64,000 nucleotides of DNA from Deltaproteobacteria bacterium (GTDB lineage: Bacteria > Myxococcota_A > Polyangia > Polyangiales > Ga0077539), in the NCBI GenBank assembly GCA_947477565.1, contig CANJUR010000004.1:122646-186645 (forward strand). Direction: 5' to 3'. Shown piece after piece: positions 56,289 to 64,000 of this stretch. The notes under the pieces are model-generated. The model did not search any database and was not told the origin of the DNA. It worked only from the letters and a program-made list of their open reading frames with translations. Both the position numbers and the translations under genes were made by a program. The first letter of the stretch is position 1. Every line of letters starts with the position of its first letter.

Positions 56289-56859
56289 TTCGACTGACTC
56301 GTTGCGCCTCGAAGCCAGCGCCCGCCGCGCCTACGAGTGGGGCCTCGCTCGCGATGGCCTCGGGCGCGCGCTGCTCGTGCTGGGCTTGTCGATTCTCGCG
56401 GCGCGCGTCGCCGGGGTCGCGCTGCAGCCCATCCCCTTCGCGCTCGTCCTCGTCGCCTGGACCTTCCTCGGATGGCGACGTGGGTGGTGGTTGCGCGGCG
56501 CTCGCATCGGCCTGCTCGGCGGCCTCGCGACGCTGCTGCTCCCGATGTCCCTGCTGCGCCCGTGCTGCCCGCCCGGGATGATGGCCTGCGAAAACTGCTG
56601 CGCCCTCCCCGGAACCTGCGCCCTCGCGGGCCTGGGCCTCGGCGTGGTGCTCGCGGCGATGCTCCCCCGGCGGGGCGACCGCGGGCAGCGCGCGAAGGCC
56701 GGCATCGGGATGCTCCTCGGTGTGGTGTCTGTGGGCTCGGTGCGATGCACCGGGCTCTTTCTGGGCGAAGGCCTGGGGATGTTCGCGGGGTTGCTCGGCG
56801 GGGCCGTCGCCATGGGCGCTGGAACCTGGCTCTGGTCCCGAACGCACGTGGCCACCTGA
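56278..56859 (+). CDS. Cys-rich membrane protein, candidate anti-sigma factor
   Basis: 193 residues from the GTG at 56278 (GGAGGTG at 56268-56274), overlapping the sigma factor gene. A short cytoplasmic N-terminus (about 30 residues) is followed by four to five membrane helices. Between helices two and three is RPCCPPGMMACENCCALPGTC, five to six cysteines that resemble a metal or redox site. Overlap with the sigma gene is typical of anti-sigma factors; no zinc-binding HxxxCxxC motif is visible, so the type is not one I recognise. Confidence 0.72.
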   Translation: MTTDSTDSLRLEASARRAYEWGLARDGLGRALLVLGLSILAARVAGVALQPIPFALVLVAWTFLGWRRGWWLRGARIGLLGGLATLLLPMSLLRPCCPPGMMACENCCALPGTCALAGLGLGVVLAAMLPRRGDRGQRAKAGIGMLLGVVSVGSVRCTGLFLGEGLGMFAGLLGGAVAMGAGTWLWSRTHVAT

Positions 56860-56865
56860 GGTACG

Positions 56866-57780
56866 GTGCTGCGGGTGAGACTTTCCACCCACCTCTCCTG
56901 GTGGTCCCTCGTCTGCTCGCTGGCCGCGTGCGGCGGACCGCGCGTGCCTCGACGGACGATCCTCAACCTGCCGCCGCCGCTGCCGCCGCCCGACTCCGAT
57001 GAGGCGCGGTTGATGGCCGTGGCGCTTCGTCCCGACGCGCGCGAACCCGTCGAGACCCCGCCGTCGCCGTCCCTCCACGCGATGGCTCGCCGCGCCCTCG
57101 ACGATTCGCAAGGAGACATCATCCACTGCTACGAGCGCTTGCTGCTGGGGCAGCCAACCGCCACCGGGGGCCTCGAAGTACAACTCGACCTCGCCTCAAA
57201 CGGCGCGGTCACCCGAGTACTCCTCGATCAGGATGGCGCGCACGACCTCGACGGGATGCTCCCGTGCATCGAAGGGGTCTTGCGCGACGTACGGGTGCGC
57301 GACGTCGCCCCGCGCGGGCAGTACCTCTCGCGGATTTATTCGTTCGCGAGCCCGACCATCGACCGCGTCGTGGCGGCTCCGGTGGTTGTCCTTGCAGCGC
57401 CTGCGCCCGGCCGGGGTCGTGCGCGACGTGGGGCGTCTGGCCGCCCGACGACGCCGCCGGTGCTGCCGTGGGCCCCCGCCCCGGTGCCCGCGCCCGCTCC
57501 TGGCTCCGTGCGCGCCGACGAACTCACCCTCGCCCTCACCGACACCCCCGCGCTGCGCGCCTGTGCACCCGTTGCGTCCCGTCGCGGGCGGACGGTTCCC
57601 GCGCTCGGTGCGATGACGCTGCACATGACCGTGGGCCCCACAGGGAGGGTCTCCGAAGCGGCCCTCGAAGGCGCACCTCCCCCCGTCGCGACCTGCGTCG
57701 CCGCGTTCGCGCAGGCGCTGCGTTTCCGCGAATCCGGAATCACCGTCCGCGCCACGATGACCCTGCGCTTCGGGCGCTGA
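56866..57780 (+). CDS. Lipoprotein with two AgmX/TonB-C-like domains
   Basis: 304 residues from GTG at 56866 (GTG at 56875 possible). The lipobox is SLAACGG. Two similar domains of about 90 residues (about 75-160 and 215-304), each with a central Cys pair and a GxVxxVxLDxxG-like strand, are joined by a Pro/Ala linker. They resemble the AgmX/PglI C-terminal family found in myxobacteria. In that family, proteins act in gliding motility and cell-envelope functions; the link here is inference. It follows the Cys-rich membrane protein by 6 bases and may belong to the same transcript. Confidence 0.75.
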   Translation: MLRVRLSTHLSWWSLVCSLAACGGPRVPRRTILNLPPPLPPPDSDEARLMAVALRPDAREPVETPPSPSLHAMARRALDDSQGDIIHCYERLLLGQPTATGGLEVQLDLASNGAVTRVLLDQDGAHDLDGMLPCIEGVLRDVRVRDVAPRGQYLSRIYSFASPTIDRVVAAPVVVLAAPAPGRGRARRGASGRPTTPPVLPWAPAPVPAPAPGSVRADELTLALTDTPALRACAPVASRRGRTVPALGAMTLHMTVGPTGRVSEAALEGAPPPVATCVAAFAQALRFRESGITVRATMTLRFGR

Positions 57781-57832
57781 CGCGCGGGGCACTCGTTGCG
57801 CCGCCCGGCCGACGCGCCCACCCTCCACCGTC

Positions 57833-58249
57833 ATGAATCCCTCGCAGGCGCTCCAGTCCCAGCGGAATCTTTGGGCAGTGCTTTTCGCGTCGAATTTCTT
57901 CTCTCTCGGCGAGTTGTTCTCCGTCGGCATCCAACGATCGGGGCCGACGGGGCCGGGGCCCGAACGCACGTGGACGTCGGTGCTCGCGGCGATCGCGGCG
58001 GTGAGTGTGCGGCTCCTGCGACGGCTCATTCGCGCGTACGCGGCGCCGCCGCCGGTGGAGCTACGCGACGACGTGAAGGATCACCCGACGGGTGCGCTGC
58101 AGGGCTTCCGGCGACCCGCGCCGAGCGATCGCATCTTCGGCGATCCGGACACCGCGCGACGCCTCGCCGTCGCCCAGAGCGCCGTAGCGTTCATCGGCGG
58201 CATGGCCCTCGCGCGGCAGCACGGCGCGCGCTTTAGCGGTGACGCCTGA
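57833..58249 (+). CDS. Membrane protein of unknown function
   Basis: 138 residues. Hydrophobic stretches at about 14-34 and 50-68, then a polar C-terminal half with one more weak helix (about 112-128, AVAQSAVAFIGGMAL). No family is recognised. Its stop overlaps the next start by one base (TGATG at 58247-58251), so it is coupled to it. Confidence 0.65.
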   Translation: MNPSQALQSQRNLWAVLFASNFFSLGELFSVGIQRSGPTGPGPERTWTSVLAAIAAVSVRLLRRLIRAYAAPPPVELRDDVKDHPTGALQGFRRPAPSDRIFGDPDTARRLAVAQSAVAFIGGMALARQHGARFSGDA

Positions 58250-58731
58250 TGCCGTCGGACGCGCTGCACCAGTACTTCGCGGGGGAGCGTGACGGCGGAG
58301 TGCTGTTGGCCGCGCTCGGCGTCGCCGCGCTCGCCTTCGCGTGGTGGCTGCGAGCGGACGGCGGGGCGTTCCGCTCGATGCTCTACCCCCTCGCAATCGT
58401 CGGGCTTCTCGAACTCGCCGTCGGAGTCGGACTCGCGGCGAAGGCTGGCCCACAGGTCGCCCGGCTGGAGCAGGCGTTCGCCGCCGACGCGATCGCGGCG
58501 CGGGCTACCGAGGGCGCGCGCATGGCCGAAGTGCAGCGCAACTTCGTCAGAATCAAGCTTGTCGAGACGACGCTGGTGCTGGCGGCGCTGGCGATGGTGA
58601 TGCTCGGCCGACGCGAGGTGCTCATCGCGGTGGGGATGGGCCTCGCACTTCAGGGGGCGGTGATGCTGTCCTTCGACGTGTTCGCCGAGCGGCGCGGCGT
58701 GGCGTATTCGGTCTGGCTGCGCGCGGGCTGA
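58249..58731 (+). CDS. Four-helix membrane protein of unknown function
   Basis: 160 residues. Four hydrophobic segments (about 17-34, 45-65, 105-121 and 124-142) with a charged amphipathic helix between the second and third. No motif of a known transporter is seen. Probably partner of the preceding protein. Confidence 0.68.
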   Translation: MPSDALHQYFAGERDGGVLLAALGVAALAFAWWLRADGGAFRSMLYPLAIVGLLELAVGVGLAAKAGPQVARLEQAFAADAIAARATEGARMAEVQRNFVRIKLVETTLVLAALAMVMLGRREVLIAVGMGLALQGAVMLSFDVFAERRGVAYSVWLRAG

Positions 58732-58771
58732 GCGCGAAGAGAGCGCTCCGATCCGGGGCGCAGACCGCCGT

Positions 58772-59464
58772 TCAGTCGCCGACCGCGAGCGCGCGGCAGA
58801 GAGGGCACTCCGCCGCCGCGTGCGGCACGTCGCGCCGGTGCTGATCGAGGATGCGGCGCGCGGTGTCGGCAAGCTCCCGGCGGACGGCGCGGCGTTCGCC
58901 CTTTACCCGCGCGATTTTCATTGAGTCGTAGGCTGTCGTCTGGTGGCGCATCCACGCGATGACGGCCGCCTCTGCGCGCTCGTCCACGGAGATGCGCTGC
59001 GTGCGCGCGACGGTGCCGCTGCCCACCGGGGTAGCGTGCGCGGTGACCGCCGCGGCGAGGGTGCGTCCGGCCTCCGCAAACGTCGGCGCGAAGCGCAGAA
59101 ACGCCAGCACTTCCCCAGCGAACTCATCGACGTATTCGCTCTGCGCGACCTCACGGCGCTTCGCATCGGCGGCCAGGCGCTTCGCGTAGGCGGGCTTCGC
59201 GCGCTCGACCTCCAGGGCACCGCGGGCGGCGTCGATATGCGCGCCGGGCGCCCACACGCCACGGGAGAAGTTCTTGTTGCCGCGACGCTCGACGACCGTC
59301 CAGGTGGGGCCCGCGGCCTTGACCCGCCGCGTCAGCCCAGCGTCGCCGGGCGGCAGCAGCGCCCATCCTGCGGGGGCGGCGAGCACGGTGCCGTCCGCCG
59401 CGCGCACGCGCTGGGGATCGGCAGTGGGAGCGACGGTCAGGGTGCAATCGGTGGGGTGGGCCAT
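58772..59464 (-). CDS. DUF2293 protein
   Basis: 230 residues. The C-terminal third (VIAWMRHQTTAYDSMKIARV, then RRAVRRELADTARRILDQHRR) matches DUF2293, a family of unknown function, and the protein ends with a CPLC motif. It has no signal or membrane helix. The gene converges with the membrane-protein pair across 40 bases. Confidence 0.82.
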   Translation of the reverse strand: MAHPTDCTLTVAPTADPQRVRAADGTVLAAPAGWALLPPGDAGLTRRVKAAGPTWTVVERRGNKNFSRGVWAPGAHIDAARGALEVERAKPAYAKRLAADAKRREVAQSEYVDEFAGEVLAFLRFAPTFAEAGRTLAAAVTAHATPVGSGTVARTQRISVDERAEAAVIAWMRHQTTAYDSMKIARVKGERRAVRRELADTARRILDQHRRDVPHAAAECPLCRALAVGD

Positions 59465-59826
59465 GGCGGTGCGGGGAGGGATCTAGCACTGCCGCCGCGG
59501 AGTCCCGATTTTTCGACGCCGCGGCGACGGTCGAATACCCCACCTGGTACGACCGCGCGGGGTCGGTACCCTCGAACAGACCGTGCGCGTGAGCGAGTGG
59601 ACGCGACGCGTCAGCCCTGCGCCAGAGAGTTTCCGCACGACGAGACCGGCAGGAACCGGATCACTGACGTCGTGGAACGCCTTGTCCAACGGTGATGCGT
59701 AGTGGCGCAACGCCCTTCCAACGGGTCGACGAACTCCACGGCGCCGACCGGCGCTCGTTCGGCCGCGCGCTGCCTTGAGGCAGAATCGTCGCGCCGCCTC
59801 CGCGGTGAGGCTGTAGGGTCGGCCGA
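59465..59826. other. Intergenic 362 bases without a supported gene
   Basis: Divergent region between the DUF2293 and MYXO-CTERM genes, so it holds both promoters. A 75-codon minus-strand frame (59483-59710) exists, but it has no ribosome site or recognisable product. I see no terminator-like hairpin. Confidence 0.6.
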
Positions 59827-61935
59827 ATGCGTACGATCACCGCGGAAATCCTGGCGTCGACCCTCCTCTCACTCGCCCTCGCTCCGGGGGCTGCGTCGGC
59901 CCAGACGGTGGATCCGGCGACCACCCTTTACACGATGGACTACCTCGACGGGGTGACGTTGCACGGGTCGCTCTCAGCGCTCTCCATCGTCCCGCCGTAC
60001 GGGGTGCTGCGTACGCTCCCGCGCAGCCACATCAACGGCGCCCTCACGCTCGACCCCACGCGCGGAATCATCTACGGCGGCTCATGCTGCCTCGCGGGCA
60101 CCTCCATCGAGGCCTACGACGCGTCCCTGCTCGAACCCGTCCCCTCGCGCGACATCGCGCTCACCACGACGGGCTCGGTGTCGATGAAGGTCGATGCCGT
60201 GCGCCGCGAGCTTTTCGTTTTTGACACCGTCGCTCGCACGCTGCGCGCGGTGAGCCTCGCCGACGCCACGTACGGCATGCTCACTGCCACGACCACCATC
60301 ACGGAGGTGCCCGCCGAGCCCTCGCCCACTTCCGTCGGCGACATGATCGCGGTGGACACGGCCAGCGGTCGCATCTTCCTCACCGGCGGCGATGGCGGCC
60401 CGCTGGTCACGGTAGATATCTCGGGAATCTCCGGGCACACGGGCTCCTTCGGCGCCGTCACGCTCACGGGCTCCACAGCGCGGCGCAGCGGCAACAGCGC
60501 CGGATCGGTGACCGTCGACGTGGCGGGGCGGCGGGTGTTCTTCATCCCCGCGACGGGGACCGTGCGCGTGATCTCCGCCGACCCGCCCTACGCGATGATC
60601 CGGGACATCGCCATCGCCGGTCAGCGCGGCAACGACTGCGGCCTCTTCTACGACCGCCGCAACGACACGCTCTTCGTGGGCCGCGGGACGGGGACGGTTC
60701 CCGTCGCGGTGGTGCTCTCGACGGGTGCCGTCACCACCCTGCCGACGGGCGTCGGCAACGGCCTCACCTTCACGGGCATCATCGCCGCCTGCCCCTCCAC
60801 CGGACCCTGCGCCGCCTGCACGGCCTCCGCTGGCTGCCCCGCCGCCGCACCCGTGTGCGACACGACGATGGGCCTATGCCGGGGGTGCTCGTCCGACACC
60901 GACTGCCGCGCGCCCACGGCCGTGTGCCTCCCCTCGGGCGCGTGCGGCGCGTGCACGCCCACCAACGCGCGGAGCTGCGCCAGCACGACGCCCGCATGCG
61001 CGACGGACAACACCTGCGTGCTCTGCACCACCGGCAACCCGGCGGCCTGCGCGATGAGCGCCGACGGCCACGCATGCCAGGCGAGCACGACGAGGGTGTT
61101 TTGCGGGTGCGCCACGGACGCCGACTGCGGCGGCGCGACGTCGGGGCGAATGTGCGACGCGAGCGCGCACCTCTGCATCGACGGCTGCTCGCCCGCACCG
61201 GGACGCAACGGCTGCCCGATGGGCCAGTTCTGCACTTCGGACGACACAACGGGCGCGCGTGCGGGGACGTGCACGACGACGTGCAACTTCGGCGCGGACT
61301 GCATGCGCACGATGCCCACTCTCCCCTACTGCCTCGTCGCGGGTGACGCCGGCACCAACCGCTGCGCTGCGTGCCTGATTGACATCCACTGCGCGAGCGC
61401 GCCCGACGGGCAGACGGTGTGCGCGGCGACCACTCACGCCTGCGTCCAGTGCACGCCATCGCAGCGCGGCGCCTGCCGCGGGGACATGACCGGCGCGGCC
61501 TGCCTCGGGTCTGGCCGCTGCGGATGCGGCGTCGATGAGGACTGCAGCGCCGGTCGCATGTGCGATCCGACCACGCACGCGTGCGTCGCGCGCCCCGACG
61601 CGGCGCCCGAGGCCGGCGTCGATGCGACGACCGACGTGGCGAGCGATGTCGTCGTCAGCGACGTCACGACGATGGATGCACCCGCGGACGCAAGCACGCC
61701 GCAGGACGCTGGCCTCGATGCGGAGCCCGACGTGGCGGACGCCGGACCTGCGGACGCGCAGGACGTGGCGACGAGCACTGACGTGGGGCAGCCGACGCCC
61801 CCTGCGGCGATGCAGAGCGGCGGGTGCGGGTGCGCGGTTGCGAACGGGCAAGGCGGGCGCGGCGCGAGGCTCTGGGCGCTGCTAGGCGCGGTGCTGCTGC
61901 TGCGTCGGCGCGTCGCGCGACGCCGCGCGGCCTGA
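59827..61935 (+). CDS. Secreted MYXO-CTERM protein with propeller-like N-terminus and Cys-rich repeats
   Basis: 702 residues. A signal peptide ends near ASAQ. Residues about 28-320 are beta-strand-rich, suggesting a propeller. Residues about 320-595 contain over forty cysteines in repeats such as CRGCSSDTDC, CGCATDADC and CGCGVDEDC, as in Dickkopf/EGF-like secreted proteins. An Asp/Ala/Val-rich linker follows. The end is GGCGCAV, then a hydrophobic stretch (LWALLGAVLLL) and RRRVARRRAA, the MYXO-CTERM sorting signal that anchors proteins to the myxobacterial surface. A ten-base-pair terminator follows (61946-61973). Confidence 0.88.
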   Translation: MRTITAEILASTLLSLALAPGAASAQTVDPATTLYTMDYLDGVTLHGSLSALSIVPPYGVLRTLPRSHINGALTLDPTRGIIYGGSCCLAGTSIEAYDASLLEPVPSRDIALTTTGSVSMKVDAVRRELFVFDTVARTLRAVSLADATYGMLTATTTITEVPAEPSPTSVGDMIAVDTASGRIFLTGGDGGPLVTVDISGISGHTGSFGAVTLTGSTARRSGNSAGSVTVDVAGRRVFFIPATGTVRVISADPPYAMIRDIAIAGQRGNDCGLFYDRRNDTLFVGRGTGTVPVAVVLSTGAVTTLPTGVGNGLTFTGIIAACPSTGPCAACTASAGCPAAAPVCDTTMGLCRGCSSDTDCRAPTAVCLPSGACGACTPTNARSCASTTPACATDNTCVLCTTGNPAACAMSADGHACQASTTRVFCGCATDADCGGATSGRMCDASAHLCIDGCSPAPGRNGCPMGQFCTSDDTTGARAGTCTTTCNFGADCMRTMPTLPYCLVAGDAGTNRCAACLIDIHCASAPDGQTVCAATTHACVQCTPSQRGACRGDMTGAACLGSGRCGCGVDEDCSAGRMCDPTTHACVARPDAAPEAGVDATTDVASDVVVSDVTTMDAPADASTPQDAGLDAEPDVADAGPADAQDVATSTDVGQPTPPAAMQSGGCGCAVANGQGGRGARLWALLGAVLLLRRRVARRRAA

Positions 61936-61945
61936 GCGTCGCCAC

Positions 61946-61973
61946 GGGCTCCCCGACGGGCAACGGGGAGCCC
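61946..61973 (+). terminator. Hairpin terminator after the MYXO-CTERM gene
   Basis: GGGCTCCCCG at 61946-61955 pairs with CGGGGAGCCC at 61964-61973 (ten perfect pairs, eight-base loop), starting ten bases after the stop codon. There is no long T tract, so it may act with a protein factor, but it is the only strong hairpin there. The rest of the convergent gap (61974-62287) has no supported gene. Confidence 0.7.
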
Positions 61974-62287
61974 GGCTCGCGTGGCGCCCACGGGCCATAG
62001 ACCTCGGAGCGGGAACCAGGATCTGGAGCCTCGAAGCGGTGGACCCGGTCGTCGGGTCGATCGCTGCCTATGCGGGGGAGGCTCAGGTTGGGGGTGAGGT
62101 CTCGCAAGGGGGGACGATCCTTCGGGGGCCTGTCGTTAGCCCTCCAGCGGGTCGTTGTTCAGAAGCCCGTTCTGCTCCTGGCAGAAGGGCTGCGGGGCAA
62201 CGCGGGGTGAGGTCGCGCGAGCTGCGTCTCAGCCACCGCCAGGGCGCGTGGCATCACGGCCGACTTCTCAGGTCACGATCTCTGGAA

Positions 62288-63079
62288 TCAGAACCTCCCG
62301 CCGACACCCATCTCCAGACCATGCGCGGTGGGTACGATGCTCGCGCTCCATTGAGGTCCTCGGGGCGTGCGCTGCGCCGACGAAGGGGAGGTTGACTCAT
62401 AGGAGAGCGAGGCGATGTCCACGATACTCGCAATGATTTGGCCGATGCCCAGGCCAATGACCATCGCAGTCGCTCGAGGGGAGCAATCCTCGAGAACGGG
62501 GAGGCTGGGGTTACCGACAACAGTGAAAGTACATTTGGTAGCGCTATAGGCTGCGAGTGCACCCATGAGAGGAAGGGCGAGTCGGATTCCCATAGAGCTA
62601 AAGCCGGCACCGATCCGACCGTGCGACCAGTGGACGATCGGAGGGACAAACAACTGGATTCCTCCCGCGACGTAAGTGAGCGCAGTAGACCCGCTCCCCA
62701 GTGCTGCGCTGCTTAACCCGAGCGCTCCCAGATCGACGAGGAGCACCTGCCATCCGTACCAATGCCGCTGCTCGCGAACGGCAACGGGGTCAACCATCGG
62801 TGCGACGAGACGTGATGAATTCGTCCTCGAATTGCCTTCGAGTGATGTCGCACTTTCCTCGCATGGGCCAAGTCCGGATCCGCGCTCATTACAGAACTGG
62901 ACACCCGTACCGCTAACGCTGTCACAGGTGAACTGCGCGCCAGGCACACAGACGGTTGCTGCCCTCACGACTCTCACCGCTGCCGGACGCCTTCGCGGCG
63001 CCCTTCGGCGCTGCGCTGTGCCCACACGGGTAAACATCAATGCGACCAGACACAGCGTGTATTTTGAGCGCGTACTCAA
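62288..63079 (-). CDS. Membrane protein of a type common in myxobacteria, function unknown
   Basis: 263 residues from a TTG at 63079 that overlaps the previous stop (TTGA); a start a few codons upstream is also possible. A signal-like helix is at about 5-18, then a basic RRRAPRRRP stretch and a Cys-containing segment. Residues about 105-240 have several hydrophobic stretches with motifs such as RHWYGWQVLLVDLG, VPPIVHWSHGRIGAG and RLALPLMGALAAY; the same pattern of WYGWQ, HxxHG and RxxxP is typical of a myxobacterial family of unknown function. Third gene of a coupled set. Confidence 0.7.
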   Translation of the reverse strand: MSTRSKYTLCLVALMFTRVGTAQRRRAPRRRPAAVRVVRAATVCVPGAQFTCDSVSGTGVQFCNERGSGLGPCEESATSLEGNSRTNSSRLVAPMVDPVAVREQRHWYGWQVLLVDLGALGLSSAALGSGSTALTYVAGGIQLFVPPIVHWSHGRIGAGFSSMGIRLALPLMGALAAYSATKCTFTVVGNPSLPVLEDCSPRATAMVIGLGIGQIIASIVDIASLSYESTSPSSAQRTPRGPQWSASIVPTAHGLEMGVGGRF

Positions 63080-63279
63080 GTCGTACCTACCTCTGCGCAC
63101 TGCAGTCGAGTTTCGACCATGCGGCAGCGGAGCAGCGAGCCCTGGGTTGATCCGAAAAATCCGGCGGTGACCCGCGTGACGAGATCGCTGCCGTCCCCGA
63201 CGGCACGCACACTAGAGTCGTAACCCGGCGCACAGCCCCCGGCCGATGCGACAAACGCAATAAGAACCAGCGTGCGCAT
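63076..63279 (-). CDS. Small lipoprotein, second of a related pair
   Basis: 67 residues from the ATG at 63279. The lipobox is VASAGGC. The mature part is short (PGYDSSVRAV, then LLRCRMVETRLQCAEV) with two cysteines near the end. The gene starts inside the stop of the preceding gene (TGATG) and its stop overlaps the next start, so all three are translationally coupled. The pattern of its end (two Cys, hydrophobic strand) resembles that of the preceding protein. Confidence 0.68.
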   Translation of the reverse strand: MRTLVLIAFVASAGGCAPGYDSSVRAVGDGSDLVTRVTAGFFGSTQGSLLRCRMVETRLQCAEVGTT

Positions 63280-63473
63280 CAGCTCACCACCTCCACCAAT
63301 CGACACTCCTGGGAGGCGCTGCCGATGGTACAGATCCATGCCGTTGGATACCCCTGTCTCCCGCCAACGACGAGTTCTTGTCGATTGCTGAGCGGCACTG
63401 ATCCATTGAATGTTGTCGCGCCGCCGCCCAGGAGAAGCATTCCTACGAATGCCCCAAGGCATCTTATCAGCAT
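63279..63473 (-). CDS. Small secreted protein, first of a related pair
   Basis: 64 residues from the ATG at 63473, with GGGAG about seven bases upstream. An N-terminal hydrophobic segment (CLGAFVGMLLLGGGA) acts as signal or anchor. The end is AWICTIGSASQECRLVEV, with two cysteines, similar in layout to the end of the next protein. No family is recognised. Confidence 0.65.
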   Translation of the reverse strand: MLIRCLGAFVGMLLLGGGATTFNGSVPLSNRQELVVGGRQGYPTAWICTIGSASQECRLVEVVS

Positions 63474-63865
63474 GTTTTTCTCCCAGTTTCCTGCGTGATC
63501 GGAGCCATTTCCATCAAGGAGAACATCGCTCCCACCCATCATCGCTACATCCACCGATGGTGAATAACCATCCATTGGATCTAACCGTCAACCACCATTT
63601 CCCGACCGTGGACCCTCGGGAGGGGGAACCGATCACTGCGCCGCCGGGTCGATCCCGGACCCGGGAGAGGCGAACGGCCCCGACCCTGAACAGGGATCCT
63701 GGGAAACGGCGGTCTACCGTCAGACTGCAGGGAAACAAGCGTGAGAAACCGTCGCGTTTCGCGCGTACTGGCACCGACGAGCGGCCAGCAGTCTGAGCCC
63801 GCGCCGACGACTGGCACCCTCAGCACATGCCGAGGGAGGTGCTCCGTGGGGTTCGCAAGGTGGAG
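63474..63865. other. Intergenic region upstream of the small-protein operon
   Basis: 392 bases of lower GC content than the surroundings. It should hold the promoter of the three-gene minus-strand operon. Short frames on both strands are not supported by ribosome sites or known products. No clear operator was seen. Confidence 0.55.
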
Positions 63866-63883
63866 GGGGGCTCGCGAGCCCCC
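63866..63883. repeat. 18-bp perfect palindrome
   Basis: GGGGGCTCGCGAGCCCCC is self-complementary over all 18 bases. It directly precedes, and partly overlaps, the long inverted repeat that follows, and may be part of the same element. Confidence 0.7.
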
Positions 63884-64000
63884 ACCCCCAGCCCCGCCCC
63901 CACAAGTGGGGGCAGGGTGCAGAAATACCTATTGCAGAAGTGTTTTGTCGCTCCGAACTCCCTGCCCCCACTTGTGGGGGCGGGGCTTAGGGGTGGGGGC
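63878..64000. repeat. Long inverted repeat with nested palindromes, cut by the window edge
   Basis: Arm one (63878-63917) and arm two (63960-64000) are inverse copies of about 40 bases with few mismatches. Each arm contains GCCCCCAC-AA/TT-GTGGGGGC, itself a hairpin. A 42-base spacer (63918-63959) of much lower GC separates them. This is typical of a dispersed palindromic repeat or a small non-autonomous element. It contains no gene and may continue beyond the window. Confidence 0.75.

Noticed and set aside
59483..59710. 75-codon minus-strand frame in the gap before the MYXO-CTERM gene
   Set aside because: No ribosome site, no domain, and unusual basic tail; cannot be supported as a gene.

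Overview
The window is high-GC chromosomal DNA, most likely from a myxobacterium (Myxococcota, probably Polyangiales and Sandaracinus-like). The indications are a MYXO-CTERM-type C-terminal anchor (59827-61935), many lipoproteins with long Asp/Ala/Pro/Val linkers, a myxobacterial-type PilZ-like domain, AgmX/TonB-like repeats, an RCC1-fused Ser/Thr kinase, and a gene set resembling the myxobacterial ether-lipid (elb) locus. I see no rRNA or tRNA gene and no CRISPR array.

Region by region. 1-7817: the tail of a beta-rich small protein, a flotillin/SPFH protein and a 1923-residue AAA+ ATPase form one membrane-scaffold/ATPase operon. 7958-8599: a thioredoxin-rhodanese fusion that has lost its key cysteines. 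8918-10101: a decayed IS1634-type transposase. 10162-13879: a membrane protein with a possible papain-like Cys/His pair, then a PAS/GAF histidine kinase. 13953-21894: four tightly packed genes (HAD phosphatase, LarA-like protein, five-domain reductase/ligase/ACP/acyltransferase/SCP2 enzyme, NAD-dependent reductase), read as a lipid (ether-lipid-like) biosynthesis operon. 21918-26192: lipoproteins, a beta-propeller protein and a receiver-kinase hybrid. 26384-31354: a translationally coupled urate-degradation operon (puuD, allB, allantoicase-OHCU decarboxylase fusion, hiuH, allA) that would take urate to glyoxylate and urea. 31402-47200: mostly housekeeping and surface functions (topoisomerase III, thioesterase II, methyltransferase, RCC1 kinase, lipoprotein cyclophilin, diguanylate cyclase, esterase, Sel1-repeat protein, lipoprotein alpha-amylase).

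47229-51577: a four-gene DDE transposon (zinc-finger protein, transposase, AAA ATPase, small protein) with candidate terminal inverted repeats. It sits between remnants of a LysR regulator and what looks like the end of a 4-hydroxyphenylpyruvate dioxygenase. 51599-63473: an amidohydrolase lipoprotein, an MBL-fold-like protein, a truncated PhnA-like protein, a methyltransferase, a cysteine-rich ECF sigma-factor cassette (55556-56859), AgmX-like and membrane proteins, a DUF2293 protein, the MYXO-CTERM protein and a three-gene operon of small secreted proteins. The right edge (63866-64000) is a long palindromic, probably dispersed, repeat cut by the window.

The strongest candidates for something new are the SPFH/AAA+/PilZ operon, the five-domain lipid enzyme with its LarA-like partner, the Cys-rich sigma cassette and the four-gene transposon.
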